Shown here in pieces: positions 11,359-26,294 of a stretch of DNA of 64,000 nucleotides (within the stretch, counting starts at the first letter, position 1; each line of letters begins with the position of its first letter). The position numbers and the translations under genes are program-made. This stretch comes from Methanobacterium petrolearium (GTDB lineage: Archaea > Methanobacteriota > Methanobacteria > Methanobacteriales > Methanobacteriaceae): contig NZ_JAGGKL010000004.1 of the NCBI RefSeq assembly GCF_017873625.1, forward strand, positions 124,001-188,000. The letters are read 5' to 3'. The notes below the pieces were generated by a model that did no database searches, was not told where the DNA came from, and worked only from the letters and a program-made list of their open reading frames with translations.

Positions 11359-12153
11359 TCATTTATTTTCAGGTAGAATTCCTACAAATTTCTTTATTCG
11401 TTCTATGACACCTTCTTTATCAGGTTGAACCGGTTTGTATGTTTTTCCAACCAGATCTGCTGCTAATTGCATGATTTCGTTGCTGATGGGGGATGAAGGA
11501 TTTAATTCCATCACTGAACTCCCTAAGGCTATGGAACGTTCCATTTCCCGGTCATAGGAAATGACTGCTATCATTGGAACTTCCAGTATGGATTCTATTT
11601 CATTTACACTGAGTAGGAAGGTATCATCATACCACATGTTCAGAATGAATCCTAAAATTTCGATATTAAGTTCGTTTAAGAGTATTCTTATTTTTAAAGC
11701 ATCGGCTACTGCTGGCATTGTAGAATTAGTGACCAGTATTGCTTCAGTATCTTCGGGTAGCGCTTCAAATATGTTTGAGTTTATCCCTGAGGGGAGATCC
11801 ATAAGGAATATGTTACCATAGGAGGAAACTTCTTCCATTATCCGTTTCCAGGACACATAGTTAGGATTGATGGTTTTAAGGGTTTCAAAATGCATTCCGG
11901 TTGGAATTACAAGTGCCCCTTGATTTACCTGGTATACGCAGTCTTGGAGGGCCTTGTCACGCATTAAAACATCGTGAAGGGTTACATCTGGATTTAAAAG
12001 TCCGGTTATTACATCCATGTTGGACATCATCAGATCCATATCCAGCATAACTACTTCTTCACCGAAAAGGCTTAGTGCTACTCCTAAGTTAAAAGTGAGT
12101 GAAGTTCTTCCTACTCCTCCTTTTCCTGATGCTAGTGCGATAAACCTGGACAT
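11359..12153 (-). CDS. MinD/ParA-type ATPase, P-loop Lys replaced by Arg
   Basis: 264 aa, paralogue of the gene just upstream (12182-12961). The deviant Walker A box reads SGKGGVGRTS: the signature first Lys (KGG) is kept, but the phosphate-binding Lys of GK[ST] is Arg (codon AGA, read directly). Walker A' (MLDMDLMMSNMD) and the later FLMDLPSG are present. A C-terminal Lys-rich helix (RIKKFVGILPENK) could be a membrane-targeting amphipathic helix as in MinD. The ATG follows GGGAGTTAC. It probably partners with the canonical paralogue; reduced hydrolysis is inferred from the Arg, not shown. Confidence 0.85.
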   Translation of the reverse strand: MSRFIALASGKGGVGRTSLTFNLGVALSLFGEEVVMLDMDLMMSNMDVITGLLNPDVTLHDVLMRDKALQDCVYQVNQGALVIPTGMHFETLKTINPNYVSWKRIMEEVSSYGNIFLMDLPSGINSNIFEALPEDTEAILVTNSTMPAVADALKIRILLNELNIEILGFILNMWYDDTFLLSVNEIESILEVPMIAVISYDREMERSIALGSSVMELNPSSPISNEIMQLAADLVGKTYKPVQPDKEGVIERIKKFVGILPENK

Positions 12154-12181
12154 GTAACTCCCTGCTTATGTGAAATTATAA

Positions 12182-12961
12182 TTATCTCCTTCCCAGTAGA
12201 CCTTCAACCAATTTGGATATGACTCCTTTTTTGTCTGGTTCAATTGGCTGGTACTCTTCACCAATAAGATCTGCTCCCAGCTGCATGATTGCATTGCTGG
12301 TTGGGGATTTAGGATTTTTTACAACTAAAGGTTCTCCGAAAGCTGCTGCTCGGCTGACTTCAGTGTCTTCAGGCACCACAGCAATTACCGGCACTTCCAG
12401 GATGGTTTCTATTTCGCTGATGGTGAGGAATGTCTTGTCGTGTTGTTCCCTATTTATTACCACTCCTAATATGTCCACTCCCAGGCGGTTGGCTATGATT
12501 TTGGTTTTCAAGGCATCGCTGATGGAAGGTACCTCAGGAGTGGTGACCAGTATCATTTCCTGGGCTGCGGCTATGGCTGCCAGTGCATCCTTTTCCAGTC
12601 CAGCAGGAGCATCGATTAACAGTATATCTGCACTTTCAATTAGTATTTCCAGGGCATTTTCCAGGCGATCCATTTTGATTTTTCTGAGACCTTCCAGTGA
12701 TATTCCTGCAGGTACCACTTTGACTCCGCCGGGTCCCTCATAGATGGCTTCTTCAATATCTGCTTCACCTGAAAGAACATCATGTAAAGTAACGGATTTG
12801 CCTTCCATACCCAGTATCAGTTCCAGGTTAGCCATTGCCACATCTGCATCCAGAACTATTACTTCTTCTCCATAAGTAGCCAGGGAAACTCCTAAATTTG
12901 CTGTGATTGTTGTTTTTCCTACTCCACCCTTCCCTGATGCAACTGTTATTACTCGTGTCAT
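12182..12961 (-). CDS. minD: MinD-type P-loop ATPase
   Basis: 259 aa with a canonical deviant Walker A box (SGKGGVGKTT), Walker A' VLDADVAMANLE and Walker B LLIDAPAGL, ending in an amphipathic Lys/Arg-rich helix (ISKLVEGLLGRR) expected to bind membrane. MinD/ParA ATPases position division, chemosensory or motility machinery in archaea. An in-frame TTG three bases upstream is less likely than the ATG at 12961, which sits six bases after AAGGAGGAG. It leads a minus-strand pair with the Arg-variant paralogue and lies just downstream of the acidic-linker gene and sepF. Confidence 0.88.
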   Translation of the reverse strand: MTRVITVASGKGGVGKTTITANLGVSLATYGEEVIVLDADVAMANLELILGMEGKSVTLHDVLSGEADIEEAIYEGPGGVKVVPAGISLEGLRKIKMDRLENALEILIESADILLIDAPAGLEKDALAAIAAAQEMILVTTPEVPSISDALKTKIIANRLGVDILGVVINREQHDKTFLTISEIETILEVPVIAVVPEDTEVSRAAAFGEPLVVKNPKSPTSNAIMQLGADLIGEEYQPIEPDKKGVISKLVEGLLGRR

Positions 12962-13015
12962 CAAACTCCTCCTTAAGTAAATTTTATTCTATATTCCATA
13001 AACTATTTTTCATCT

Positions 13016-14352
<1,337 letters not shown>

Positions 14353-14464
14353 ACATCTCCCCATATCCCTGTATTGTTAACATTGATAATTCCTATAATA
14401 ATTTTTTAAATAACTATAACCTATCTGACTACAACATACATGTTACAAGTAGTATGTTATTAAC

Positions 14465-15906
<1,442 letters not shown>

Positions 15907-15921
15907 AAATTTACTGAATAA

Positions 15922-16007
<86 letters not shown>

Positions 16008-16008
16008 T

Positions 16009-16360
<352 letters not shown>

Positions 16361-16465
16361 ATTGGGGATTCCCAAAAAATATCCATCAGTTCCATTTGTT
16401 AATCCATTAAATCCATAAATAAGGTATGTTTTTGATAAACCACAATAAACATCCATTGAAAGGAA

Positions 16466-17473
16466 TTGAAAAATCTACCTGGAGGTAGCACTCTGAGAAA
16501 ACCTTGCGTCATACTCATTGGAAGTTCTTCTGGGATTGGAAAATCAACCATCGCTTCTGAGTTAGCTAAAGAGCTGGGCATTAAACATCTTATTGAAACC
16601 GACTTCATTCGGGAAATAGTACGCGGTATCATAGGACCAGACTATGCTCCTGCTTTACATAAGTCATCATTCGATGCATATGTTACTTTAAAAAATAAAC
16701 AACGCTATGATGGCAACACTGCGAATTTAATAAGTGCTGGTTTTGAAGAACACGCTTCTTTTGTTATTCCTGCCATTGAAAAGGTTATTAAAAGGGCCGT
16801 TGATGACTACGATGATCTGGTAATTGAAGGAGTACACCTGGTTCCTGGACTTCTGGATGTGGAAAAATTCAAAAAAGACGCATCTATCCACTTCTTCGTG
16901 CTAACTGCAGATGAAGAAGTGCACAAAGAGAGATTCGTGAAGAGGGCTATGAAGATAAAAAGGGGCGGGAAACATCTGGAATATTTCAAAGAAAATCGTA
17001 TTATTAATAATTATCTTGTTAAACAGGCACTGGAAAACCGCGTTCCTGTCATCAACAATATCACCATTGAGGATACCAAAAGAAGAATGTTAACTTTGAT
17101 TAAAGAGATCTGTAAAGAAATGATCTTCCGTCATTCTGTTGACCAGTTAGATGTTGAAACTGATATCATCCTTAACAAATATGGTGGTCGTATAATGGAT
17201 GTTTCATATTTCCTTCCTGGTTTTAGCGAACCTTTAAAAAGAAAAGTAAACGTTTACAACCCGGTAGAGGCTAAAAGATTTATTAAACTTCTTGACGAAA
17301 ACCCTAAACGGAAAAAAGATTTAGAAGGACTTTACGAACTTTCAGGGAATATCCATCGCCATAAAATCTGCGCCCCCGATGAAAAAAGCCTCCAATCCAT
17401 GATAGAAGAGTTAAAGGAGAAGGGGTTGCTTTATCATCCTGATGAAGAATTGAAAGATGTTGAATTGTATTAG
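16466..17473 (+). CDS. pgk2: 2-phosphoglycerate kinase
   Basis: 335 aa kinase with P-loop IGSSSGIGKSTIASELA, a following IKHLIETDFIREIVRGII, and DLVIEGVHLVPGL. It makes 2,3-bisphosphoglycerate, precursor of the cyclic 2,3-bisphosphoglycerate stored by Methanobacteriales. The cDPG synthetase is not seen nearby. Start choice is unusual: the only in-frame canonical-type start is TTG at 16466 with a weak aagga SD, while a strong GGAGGT (16481-16486) sits six bases before an in-frame CTG at 16493 (residue 10). Both are listed as possibilities; the TTG start is used here. Confidence 0.85.
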   Translation: MKNLPGGSTLRKPCVILIGSSSGIGKSTIASELAKELGIKHLIETDFIREIVRGIIGPDYAPALHKSSFDAYVTLKNKQRYDGNTANLISAGFEEHASFVIPAIEKVIKRAVDDYDDLVIEGVHLVPGLLDVEKFKKDASIHFFVLTADEEVHKERFVKRAMKIKRGGKHLEYFKENRIINNYLVKQALENRVPVINNITIEDTKRRMLTLIKEICKEMIFRHSVDQLDVETDIILNKYGGRIMDVSYFLPGFSEPLKRKVNVYNPVEAKRFIKLLDENPKRKKDLEGLYELSGNIHRHKICAPDEKSLQSMIEELKEKGLLYHPDEELKDVELY

Positions 17474-17605
17474 AATGCCTCCTTTATTTTTAATTTACAG
17501 TTTTTTGTCTGCAACTAATTGATTATGTATGGATTAATGGATTAGATATGAAAATCGTGTTTTTCATCTAGATTTAAGAAAAATAATGATTAGGAGTTAT
17601 TTGAT

Positions 17606-18211
17606 TTGAGTAAAATGCTTTCCGACTGTCCCATATGTAAACAACAAAAATGTATGGAAGTCACCACCAAAACTGAAAAAATTCCCTACTTCGGGGAAAT
17701 AATGGAATCAACCCTTTTTTGCCATAAATGTGGCTATAAACATGCAGATGCCATCTGTATTGAAAAAAAAGATCCTGTAAAGTACACCCTTACCATTGGC
17801 AAAGATAACTTGAATGCCAGGGTAGTAAAATCACAGACAACCACCATCACCATACCTGAACTGGGACTTAAAGTGGAACCCGGCCCCCAATCCCAGGGAT
17901 ATGTTTCCAATGTGGAAGGAGTCTTAAATCGTTTTATAAAAGCTGTTCAAACTGCTTTATCATGGGCAGAGGATGAACATGCCCAAAAGAATGCACTTCA
18001 CATCTTAGAATCTATCCAGGAAGTTAAAAATGGTCAAAAACAGGTTGCGTTAATAGTTGAAGATCCCTTTGGTCATAGCATTATCATACATGAGGATGCT
18101 TTGAAGGGTGAATTAAGTGCAGAAGAAATTGAAACATTAGAAACTGGTTTTATCACCTTTGAAAACAAGGACCTAGAAAATGATGATGAAAAAGGTGAAG
18201 ATCAAAAATAA
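17606..18211 (+). CDS. ZPR1-type zinc-finger protein
   Basis: 201 aa, a single archaeal ZPR1 unit. The zinc finger CPICKQQKCM ... CHKCGYKH is at residues 8-50, followed by the ZPR1 beta domain (ITIPELGLKVEPGPQSQGYVSNVEG) with conserved Gly/Asn and FGHSIIIHEDA near the end. In eukaryotes ZPR1 is an eEF1A chaperone; the archaeal homologue is uncharacterised. The TTG at 17606 is preferred over the ATG at 17615 because AGGAG (17592) has sensible spacing only to the TTG. Confidence 0.85.
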   Translation: MSKMLSDCPICKQQKCMEVTTKTEKIPYFGEIMESTLFCHKCGYKHADAICIEKKDPVKYTLTIGKDNLNARVVKSQTTTITIPELGLKVEPGPQSQGYVSNVEGVLNRFIKAVQTALSWAEDEHAQKNALHILESIQEVKNGQKQVALIVEDPFGHSIIIHEDALKGELSAEEIETLETGFITFENKDLENDDEKGEDQK

Positions 18212-18233
18212 AAAAAGGAATTAAAAAGATGAT

Positions 18234-18686
<453 letters not shown>

Positions 18687-18893
18687 GGCATGTCTCCTTA
18701 TTTTTTTATTCGCTTTAGCTCCTGTTAAATGGTATGTGGATGGTCTTATATAAAACTATGGTTAAAATGATAGGTACCTTCAAAATTTATGGTGTTGTTT
18801 GATTAAATCATGAAAATAATGAAAGGCAACATAAAAGATTATTAAAATGTACAAAAAATCTTCGGGTCATATGGGCAAAGAAATATACATGCC

Positions 18894-19733
18894 CTAATAC
18901 ATTTTCTCTAAGTCCAAACTTAAGTCCAATGATTTTGCAGAATGGGTTATGTATCCTGCAGAGATCACATCTGCTCCAGTCTTTGCAAACTGCATTATAT
19001 TATCCGGATTAATATTGCCAGAAACTTCGATTAGGACATCATCCCGGAGTCCCCCATTATCAAGAGCTGTTAAAACGTTTTTAACTTCATTTGGAGACAT
19101 GTTATCCAACATTATAATATCAGCACCGACTCTGGCAGCTTCAAGAGCTTCTTCCATGGTTTCAACTTCAATTTCGATTTTTTTGGTGAAACTGGCATAT
19201 TTTCTGGCTCGAGATAGGGCCTCAGTCACTCCTCCCACCAGAGCAAGGTGGTTGTCCTTGATTAATATAGCATCATCAAGTCGGTAGCGATGCGTGTCTC
19301 CTCCTCCAGACCGGATGGCTTTCTTCTCAAAAAATTGAAGTCCAGGTGTGGTCTTGCGAGTACCTGCAACCAACACGTCAGGGTTGACTTTTCTTACCAT
19401 TTCCACCATTTTAGAAGTTAAGGTGGCAATACCACTCATTCTCATCATAAGATTGAGCACAGTCCGCTCTAAAGTTAGAATATTACGGGGATCACCTTCT
19501 ATTTTCATGATAATCTGACCAGGTCTGATCTTTTCACCATCATTTTTCAGGATTTCAGTCTCCACTCCGAATTTCCTGAAAATTTCAAATGCAAGTTCAA
19601 CTCCAGCAACTGTTCCTGCTTCTTTACTTATAATCTGACCCTTGACATTCAATCCTGGAGGAATCAATGCACAGGTGGTTATATCCTCAAACCCAATATC
19701 ATCATAAATCATCCTTGCCAAGTCACTCCTCAT
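18894..19733 (-). CDS. nadC: Nicotinate-nucleotide pyrophosphorylase (carboxylating)
   Basis: 279 aa quinolinate phosphoribosyltransferase. Motifs: EDITTCALIPPG, NLMMRMSGIATLTSKMV, AGTRKTTPGLQFFEKKAIRSGGGDTHRYRLDDAILIKDNHLAL (the phosphate/quinolinate pocket), VEVETMEEALEAARVGADIIMLDN and ISAGYITHSA. It converts quinolinate and PRPP to nicotinate mononucleotide for NAD synthesis. An in-frame GTG at 19742 adds MCI; the ATG at 19733 has the better AAGGTG spacing. Confidence 0.93.
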   Translation of the reverse strand: MRSDLARMIYDDIGFEDITTCALIPPGLNVKGQIISKEAGTVAGVELAFEIFRKFGVETEILKNDGEKIRPGQIIMKIEGDPRNILTLERTVLNLMMRMSGIATLTSKMVEMVRKVNPDVLVAGTRKTTPGLQFFEKKAIRSGGGDTHRYRLDDAILIKDNHLALVGGVTEALSRARKYASFTKKIEIEVETMEEALEAARVGADIIMLDNMSPNEVKNVLTALDNGGLRDDVLIEVSGNINPDNIMQFAKTGADVISAGYITHSAKSLDLSLDLEKMY

Positions 19734-19742
19734 AATACACAC

Positions 19743-20196
19743 CTTAACACTTTTTTGTGAATAACCATTTGAATGAATGTTAAATCATTGAATGAATTCT
19801 AACTCTTCGAAATAAATAAATTACCTGAAATAACTTGAACATAACTTTAATGTAACAAAATCCATTTTTTAATGCTTAAAAATGCAATACAAGAACCTAA
19901 TCTTGAGATAGTCTGATCCTGAGATTAAGTCAAATTGTTTTATATTATATCAATGAAGAATATAAATTTTCACCATACATACTTATGGTCCAATTTAAGG
20001 ATATTAAACTAAAATAGTGATATAAATCTACCTAACACACTAACATATTAACTCATAGAATAATTCAAAGAGTATTGCAAGGACTATCCAATATTAAAAA
20101 AGTCATTAAGTACTTTAACCATAATGCATAAAAAATACAATAAGAAAGATATATTTTGATTATAATACGAACTTATGGTGAATCTGGGGAATCAAT
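19743..20196. other. 454-bp AT-rich region between divergent nadC and rnz
   Basis: Divergent upstream region of nadC (minus) and rnz (plus). It is AT-rich with several TATA-like stretches (for example 19940-19955 and 20150-20165). I see no convincing open reading frame, tRNA or repeat. Confidence 0.5.
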
Positions 20197-21102
20197 ATGG
20201 AGTTAATATTTTTGGGAACATCGTCTGCACTCCCCACCAATAAAAGAAACCATCCAGCCATTGCCCTGAAGGCTTTCGGAGAAGTGATGCTTTTTGATTG
20301 TGGGGAGGGAACCCAAAGGCAGATGAACCGACTGAAATTGAGCCCAATGAAGATTAACCAAATTTTCATCACCCATCTCCACGGTGACCACTTCCTGGGA
20401 CTGCCTGGCCTTATACAGTCCCTGGCCTTCAGAAGAAGAACAGAACCCCTGCATATTTACGGACCAGAAGGAACGATAAAAACCATTGAACATATTAAAA
20501 ATCTGGGTTATTACTGTTTATCTTTCCCTATACATGCATATGAGATCAGTGAAGGTCTTATTGGTGAAACAGATGACTATATAATAAGATGTTGTCTGGC
20601 ACGGCACTCAGTCCCTAACCTGGCCTATTCAGTTGAAGAGAAAAGATCTCCCAAATTCCAGAAAGATAAAGCCATAAAATTAGGGTTAAAACCCGGGCCT
20701 GATTTCGGTAAACTTCAAAGAGGCATCCCAGTGGAGGTTAATGGGAAAACAGTTAAACCAGAGCAAGTTCTTGGTGAGGAAAGGAAAGGAAGGAAAATAG
20801 TTTACTCTGGAGACACTAAACCTTGCCCTGAAATGATTCATTTCGCATACAACGCCGATGTTTTGATACATGAATCTACTTTTGAATCATCTCAGGAAGA
20901 AAAAGCCCTCAAATCCTGCCATTCCACCACCACACATGCAGCCACCATTGCCAGAGAAGCTGGAGTATCAGAACTAATTCTTTTCCATATGAGCACCCGT
21001 TACCGAGATAGTGATATGCTGAAAAAGGAAGCAAAACAGGTGTTTGATAAAGTTACAGTTGCAGAGGACTTTATGATCTATAAGGTGAAGAAACATGACT
21101 GA
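20197..21102 (+). CDS. rnz: Ribonuclease Z
   Basis: 301 aa metallo-beta-lactamase fold. Motifs: LGTSSALPTNKRN, the zinc signature FITHLHGDHFLGLPG (HxHxDH), the exosite region near GLKPGPDFGKLQRG, IVYSGDTKPC, and the late His motifs STFESSQ and SCHSTTTHAA. It removes 3' trailers from tRNA precursors. ATG at 20197 after ggggaatcaat. Its last bases overlap the mscS start by eight bases, so the two are probably co-transcribed. Confidence 0.93.
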   Translation: MELIFLGTSSALPTNKRNHPAIALKAFGEVMLFDCGEGTQRQMNRLKLSPMKINQIFITHLHGDHFLGLPGLIQSLAFRRRTEPLHIYGPEGTIKTIEHIKNLGYYCLSFPIHAYEISEGLIGETDDYIIRCCLARHSVPNLAYSVEEKRSPKFQKDKAIKLGLKPGPDFGKLQRGIPVEVNGKTVKPEQVLGEERKGRKIVYSGDTKPCPEMIHFAYNADVLIHESTFESSQEEKALKSCHSTTTHAATIAREAGVSELILFHMSTRYRDSDMLKKEAKQVFDKVTVAEDFMIYKVKKHD

Positions 21103-21856
21103 TCCTGATCCATTATACATTAACTTAATCAAAATGGCCATAATCCTGATAATCTCATTCGTTATCATTAAAGGATTCATATACTTTGTAAAAAGATCTG
21201 GGAAACGATGGAATCTGGAACCCACACTAGTGCAAATTTTAATTGAAATCATCAAATATTCTGGAATAGCAGTAGCCATAACCCTTGCTTTAAGGGAATT
21301 TGGATGGGATGTTAGTGCCATACTCGTCAGTCTGGGTATTGTAGGTATTGCAATTGGTTTTGGTGCCAGGGACACCATATCAAACTTCATAGCTGGAATA
21401 TTCATACTGGCTGATAAAAGCTTCCTGATCGGAGATATCGTTGAAATGTCTGGACAAAAGGGTAAAGTGATAAAACTGGGTTTAAGGGTCACCACTTTTA
21501 AAACTAACGATAACAAGATCATTACCCTCCCTAACTCCAATTTTTCCAAGAATCTCTACATCAATCATACTGCACAGGAAACACGCAGGGTAGGGTTGGA
21601 TGTTAACATACCCTATGAGCTGGAACTGGAAGAAACAGTTACTTCACTTATAGATGTAGCATCAAAATGTAAATGGGTGTTGCATGACCCCAAACCCAAC
21701 GTGTTTATAAAAGAAATGACAGATACTGGTATAAAGGCAACCCTGAATGTGTGGGTAAGTGATCCATGGAAGACAGCCGATTATCGAAGTCAGTTGGCCA
21801 TGGAAGTTAAAGAGTTTTTGGTTGGGGGGAATAATGGTGACAACGTCCAAGTATAA
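21095..21856 (+). CDS. mscS: Small-conductance mechanosensitive channel, MscS family
   Basis: 253 aa. Two or three membrane segments (about residues 8-30, 50-67, 72-90) with the pore helix VGIAIGFGARDTISNFIAGIF, then the beta domain beginning FLIGDIVEMSGQKGKV. It releases solutes on hypo-osmotic shock. Overlaps rnz at the start and the sortase gene at the end (23 bases). Confidence 0.9.
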   Translation: MTDPDPLYINLIKMAIILIISFVIIKGFIYFVKRSGKRWNLEPTLVQILIEIIKYSGIAVAITLALREFGWDVSAILVSLGIVGIAIGFGARDTISNFIAGIFILADKSFLIGDIVEMSGQKGKVIKLGLRVTTFKTNDNKIITLPNSNFSKNLYINHTAQETRRVGLDVNIPYELELEETVTSLIDVASKCKWVLHDPKPNVFIKEMTDTGIKATLNVWVSDPWKTADYRSQLAMEVKEFLVGGNNGDNVQV

Positions 21857-22439
21857 AATTGCTTCAGTTGTGATTGTACTGTTTTGCGTCATTGTAGCCG
21901 CAAGCATTGCAATGGCCGGTTTTCAGCAAATGCAAAACGTTACCAAAGCCCAGAAAAGTGTTAAAGAGTATCAGGAAAGGATGAGTAACCCGGTTAATGC
22001 GCTTGACCCCACAGATTTTACCAGTTCATATATCAACGCCAACCTATACATACCCAAACTTGATGTTGTTGCCTCTATTCGTTCCGACACTGTAAATGGT
22101 TATAATGTGGTTTATCATTATCCAGAAAGTGTAATGTTCGGCCAACCAGGCGAATGTGGACTTTTAGGGCATAGAACTACATATTCTGCATTGTTTAAGA
22201 ACATAGCATCTTTAGAGCCTGGTGATAAGGCCATTATCAAAGATTTCACAGAAAGAAAGAAATATGTGTACCAAGTAACCTCCAATGGAGATGACATACG
22301 ATGGGACTACAAAACAAACCCCATTAGATTCTCACAGGAAGGAAAAACACGTTTATTGATCATTACATGTTATCCTCCTGGTAAAAAACAAGCTGCTTGG
22401 ATTACTCATTTCAAATTGGTATCAAGTACTGATTTTTGA
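21834..22439 (+). CDS. Sortase-family protein, apparent catalytic Arg missing
   Basis: 201 aa. N-terminal membrane segment (about 8-28), then a sortase beta barrel: SSYINANLYIPKLDV, the His motif GLLGHRTTYSALFKNI, EPGDKAIIKDF, and the Cys motif LLIITCYPPG. Sortases are extracytoplasmic Cys transpeptidases with a His-Cys-Arg triad. The strand that usually carries the Arg reads AAWITHFKLV and holds none. The start is the ATG at 21834 (SD GGGGGGA), 23 bases inside the end of mscS. No obvious sorting-signal substrate is encoded nearby. Confidence 0.75.
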   Translation: MVTTSKYKIASVVIVLFCVIVAASIAMAGFQQMQNVTKAQKSVKEYQERMSNPVNALDPTDFTSSYINANLYIPKLDVVASIRSDTVNGYNVVYHYPESVMFGQPGECGLLGHRTTYSALFKNIASLEPGDKAIIKDFTERKKYVYQVTSNGDDIRWDYKTNPIRFSQEGKTRLLIITCYPPGKKQAAWITHFKLVSSTDF

Positions 22440-23069
<630 letters not shown>

Positions 23070-23080
23070 GGGGATTAAAA

Positions 23081-23637
<557 letters not shown>

Positions 23638-23638
<1 letters not shown>

Positions 23639-24549
23639 TGGTAAAAATAGCACTAGAAGCCCTGGCCAGCTGTTCTGGATGTGAAATCTCCATACTTGAC
23701 CTTCACGAAGATCTAGTCAAATTACTGGACCAGGCAGAAATAGTTTACGCACCCATCATCATGGATGTCAAAGAAGTGCCAGAAGATATTGACATAGCCA
23801 TTGTCTCTGGTTCAGTTAGAAACGCCGAAAACAAGGAAAGATTGGAAGAACTCAGAGAAAAATCAAAATACCTAATTGCATATGGAACATGCGCCTGCTA
23901 TGGTGGTATAACTGGTATGGCCGACCTTTACACCTCTGAAGAGGTCACATCCCGTACTTACACCGACAACCCAAGTACCGAACCTGCTGAACTACCCAAC
24001 GAAGTGGTTCCAGAACTGTTAAGTATTGTTCACCCTGCAGCTGACTTCACCTTTATTGATGGATTCATCCCAGGTTGTCCACCTAAAGAACAATTAACCC
24101 ATGACATCCTGATACCCTTAATTAACGACGAAGCACCAGATGTTCCTAAAAAAAGTGTCTGTGCTGATTGTCAGCGTGAGATGGAACACGTGGAATTTGA
24201 TAAAATACACCGCAGAATTGAAGGTGATCCAGATCCAGGAAAATGTTTCCTTAGTCAGGGATATGTTTGTCTTGGTTCAGTGACTCTGGGCCGTTGCGGT
24301 GCCCTTTGTACCTCAGCAGGAATCCCCTGTCACGGTTGTGGAGGCCCAGCACTTGATGTTCTAAGGGAACCAAGCCACGACATCTACAACGGAGTCATCA
24401 AGAGGATTTCTCACCTTTCCAAGATGCCAGAAAAAGATGTGGAAAAACAGCTTTACGATATTGGACACGTTATCTACGGATTCGTAATTGGAAGTACCAC
24501 CATGGAGGATAAACAGGTTTCACTCATACCACAACTGGTTAAAAAGTGA
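23638..24549 (+). CDS. Group 3 [NiFe]-hydrogenase small subunit
   Basis: 303 aa. Proximal cluster Cys are in SCSGCEIS, GTCACYGG and FIPGCPP; the C-terminal half has the further [4Fe-4S] pattern VCADC ... GKCFLSQGYVCLGS ... RCGALCTSAGIPCHGCGGP seen in Frh/Mvh-type small subunits. It relays electrons from the NiFe site. The ATG at 23638 is used because GGGTGG is seven bases upstream; an in-frame ATG at 23623 lies inside the previous gene. No FrhB (F420) or MvhD subunit adjoins. Confidence 0.88.
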
Positions 24550-24572
24550 AATCAAGATAAAAGGTGATAATT

Positions 24573-26019
<1,447 letters not shown>

Positions 26020-26021
<2 letters not shown>

Positions 26022-26056
26022 GGTTCATCACCGGACCTCAAACTTTTTTTATTTTT
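26020..26056 (+). terminator. Hairpin plus T-tract after the hydrogenase operon
   Basis: Stem gaggttc (26020-26026) pairs with ggacctc (26033-26039) with one G-U pair and a six-base loop, followed by seven T (26044-26050) and five more. The stem begins inside the hydrogenase stop codon. Confidence 0.7.
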
Positions 26057-26294
26057 AGAATTGCTTTTAAAAATTGAATTTTATATTAAACTGCTTTTTT
26101 GATTGATGTTTAAGTTAGTTCATTGTTACATACCATCTACAACAATAAACAATCTCTTAACATCCATTACTGATCACCAACCAAAAACGATAAGCATAAT
26201 AAAAAGATAGATTAAAATTACTTTATATTACTCATGAGACAGATTAAATTACTTCATTATTATCACAATTCTCTTACCTTTAAACAGTGATCGG

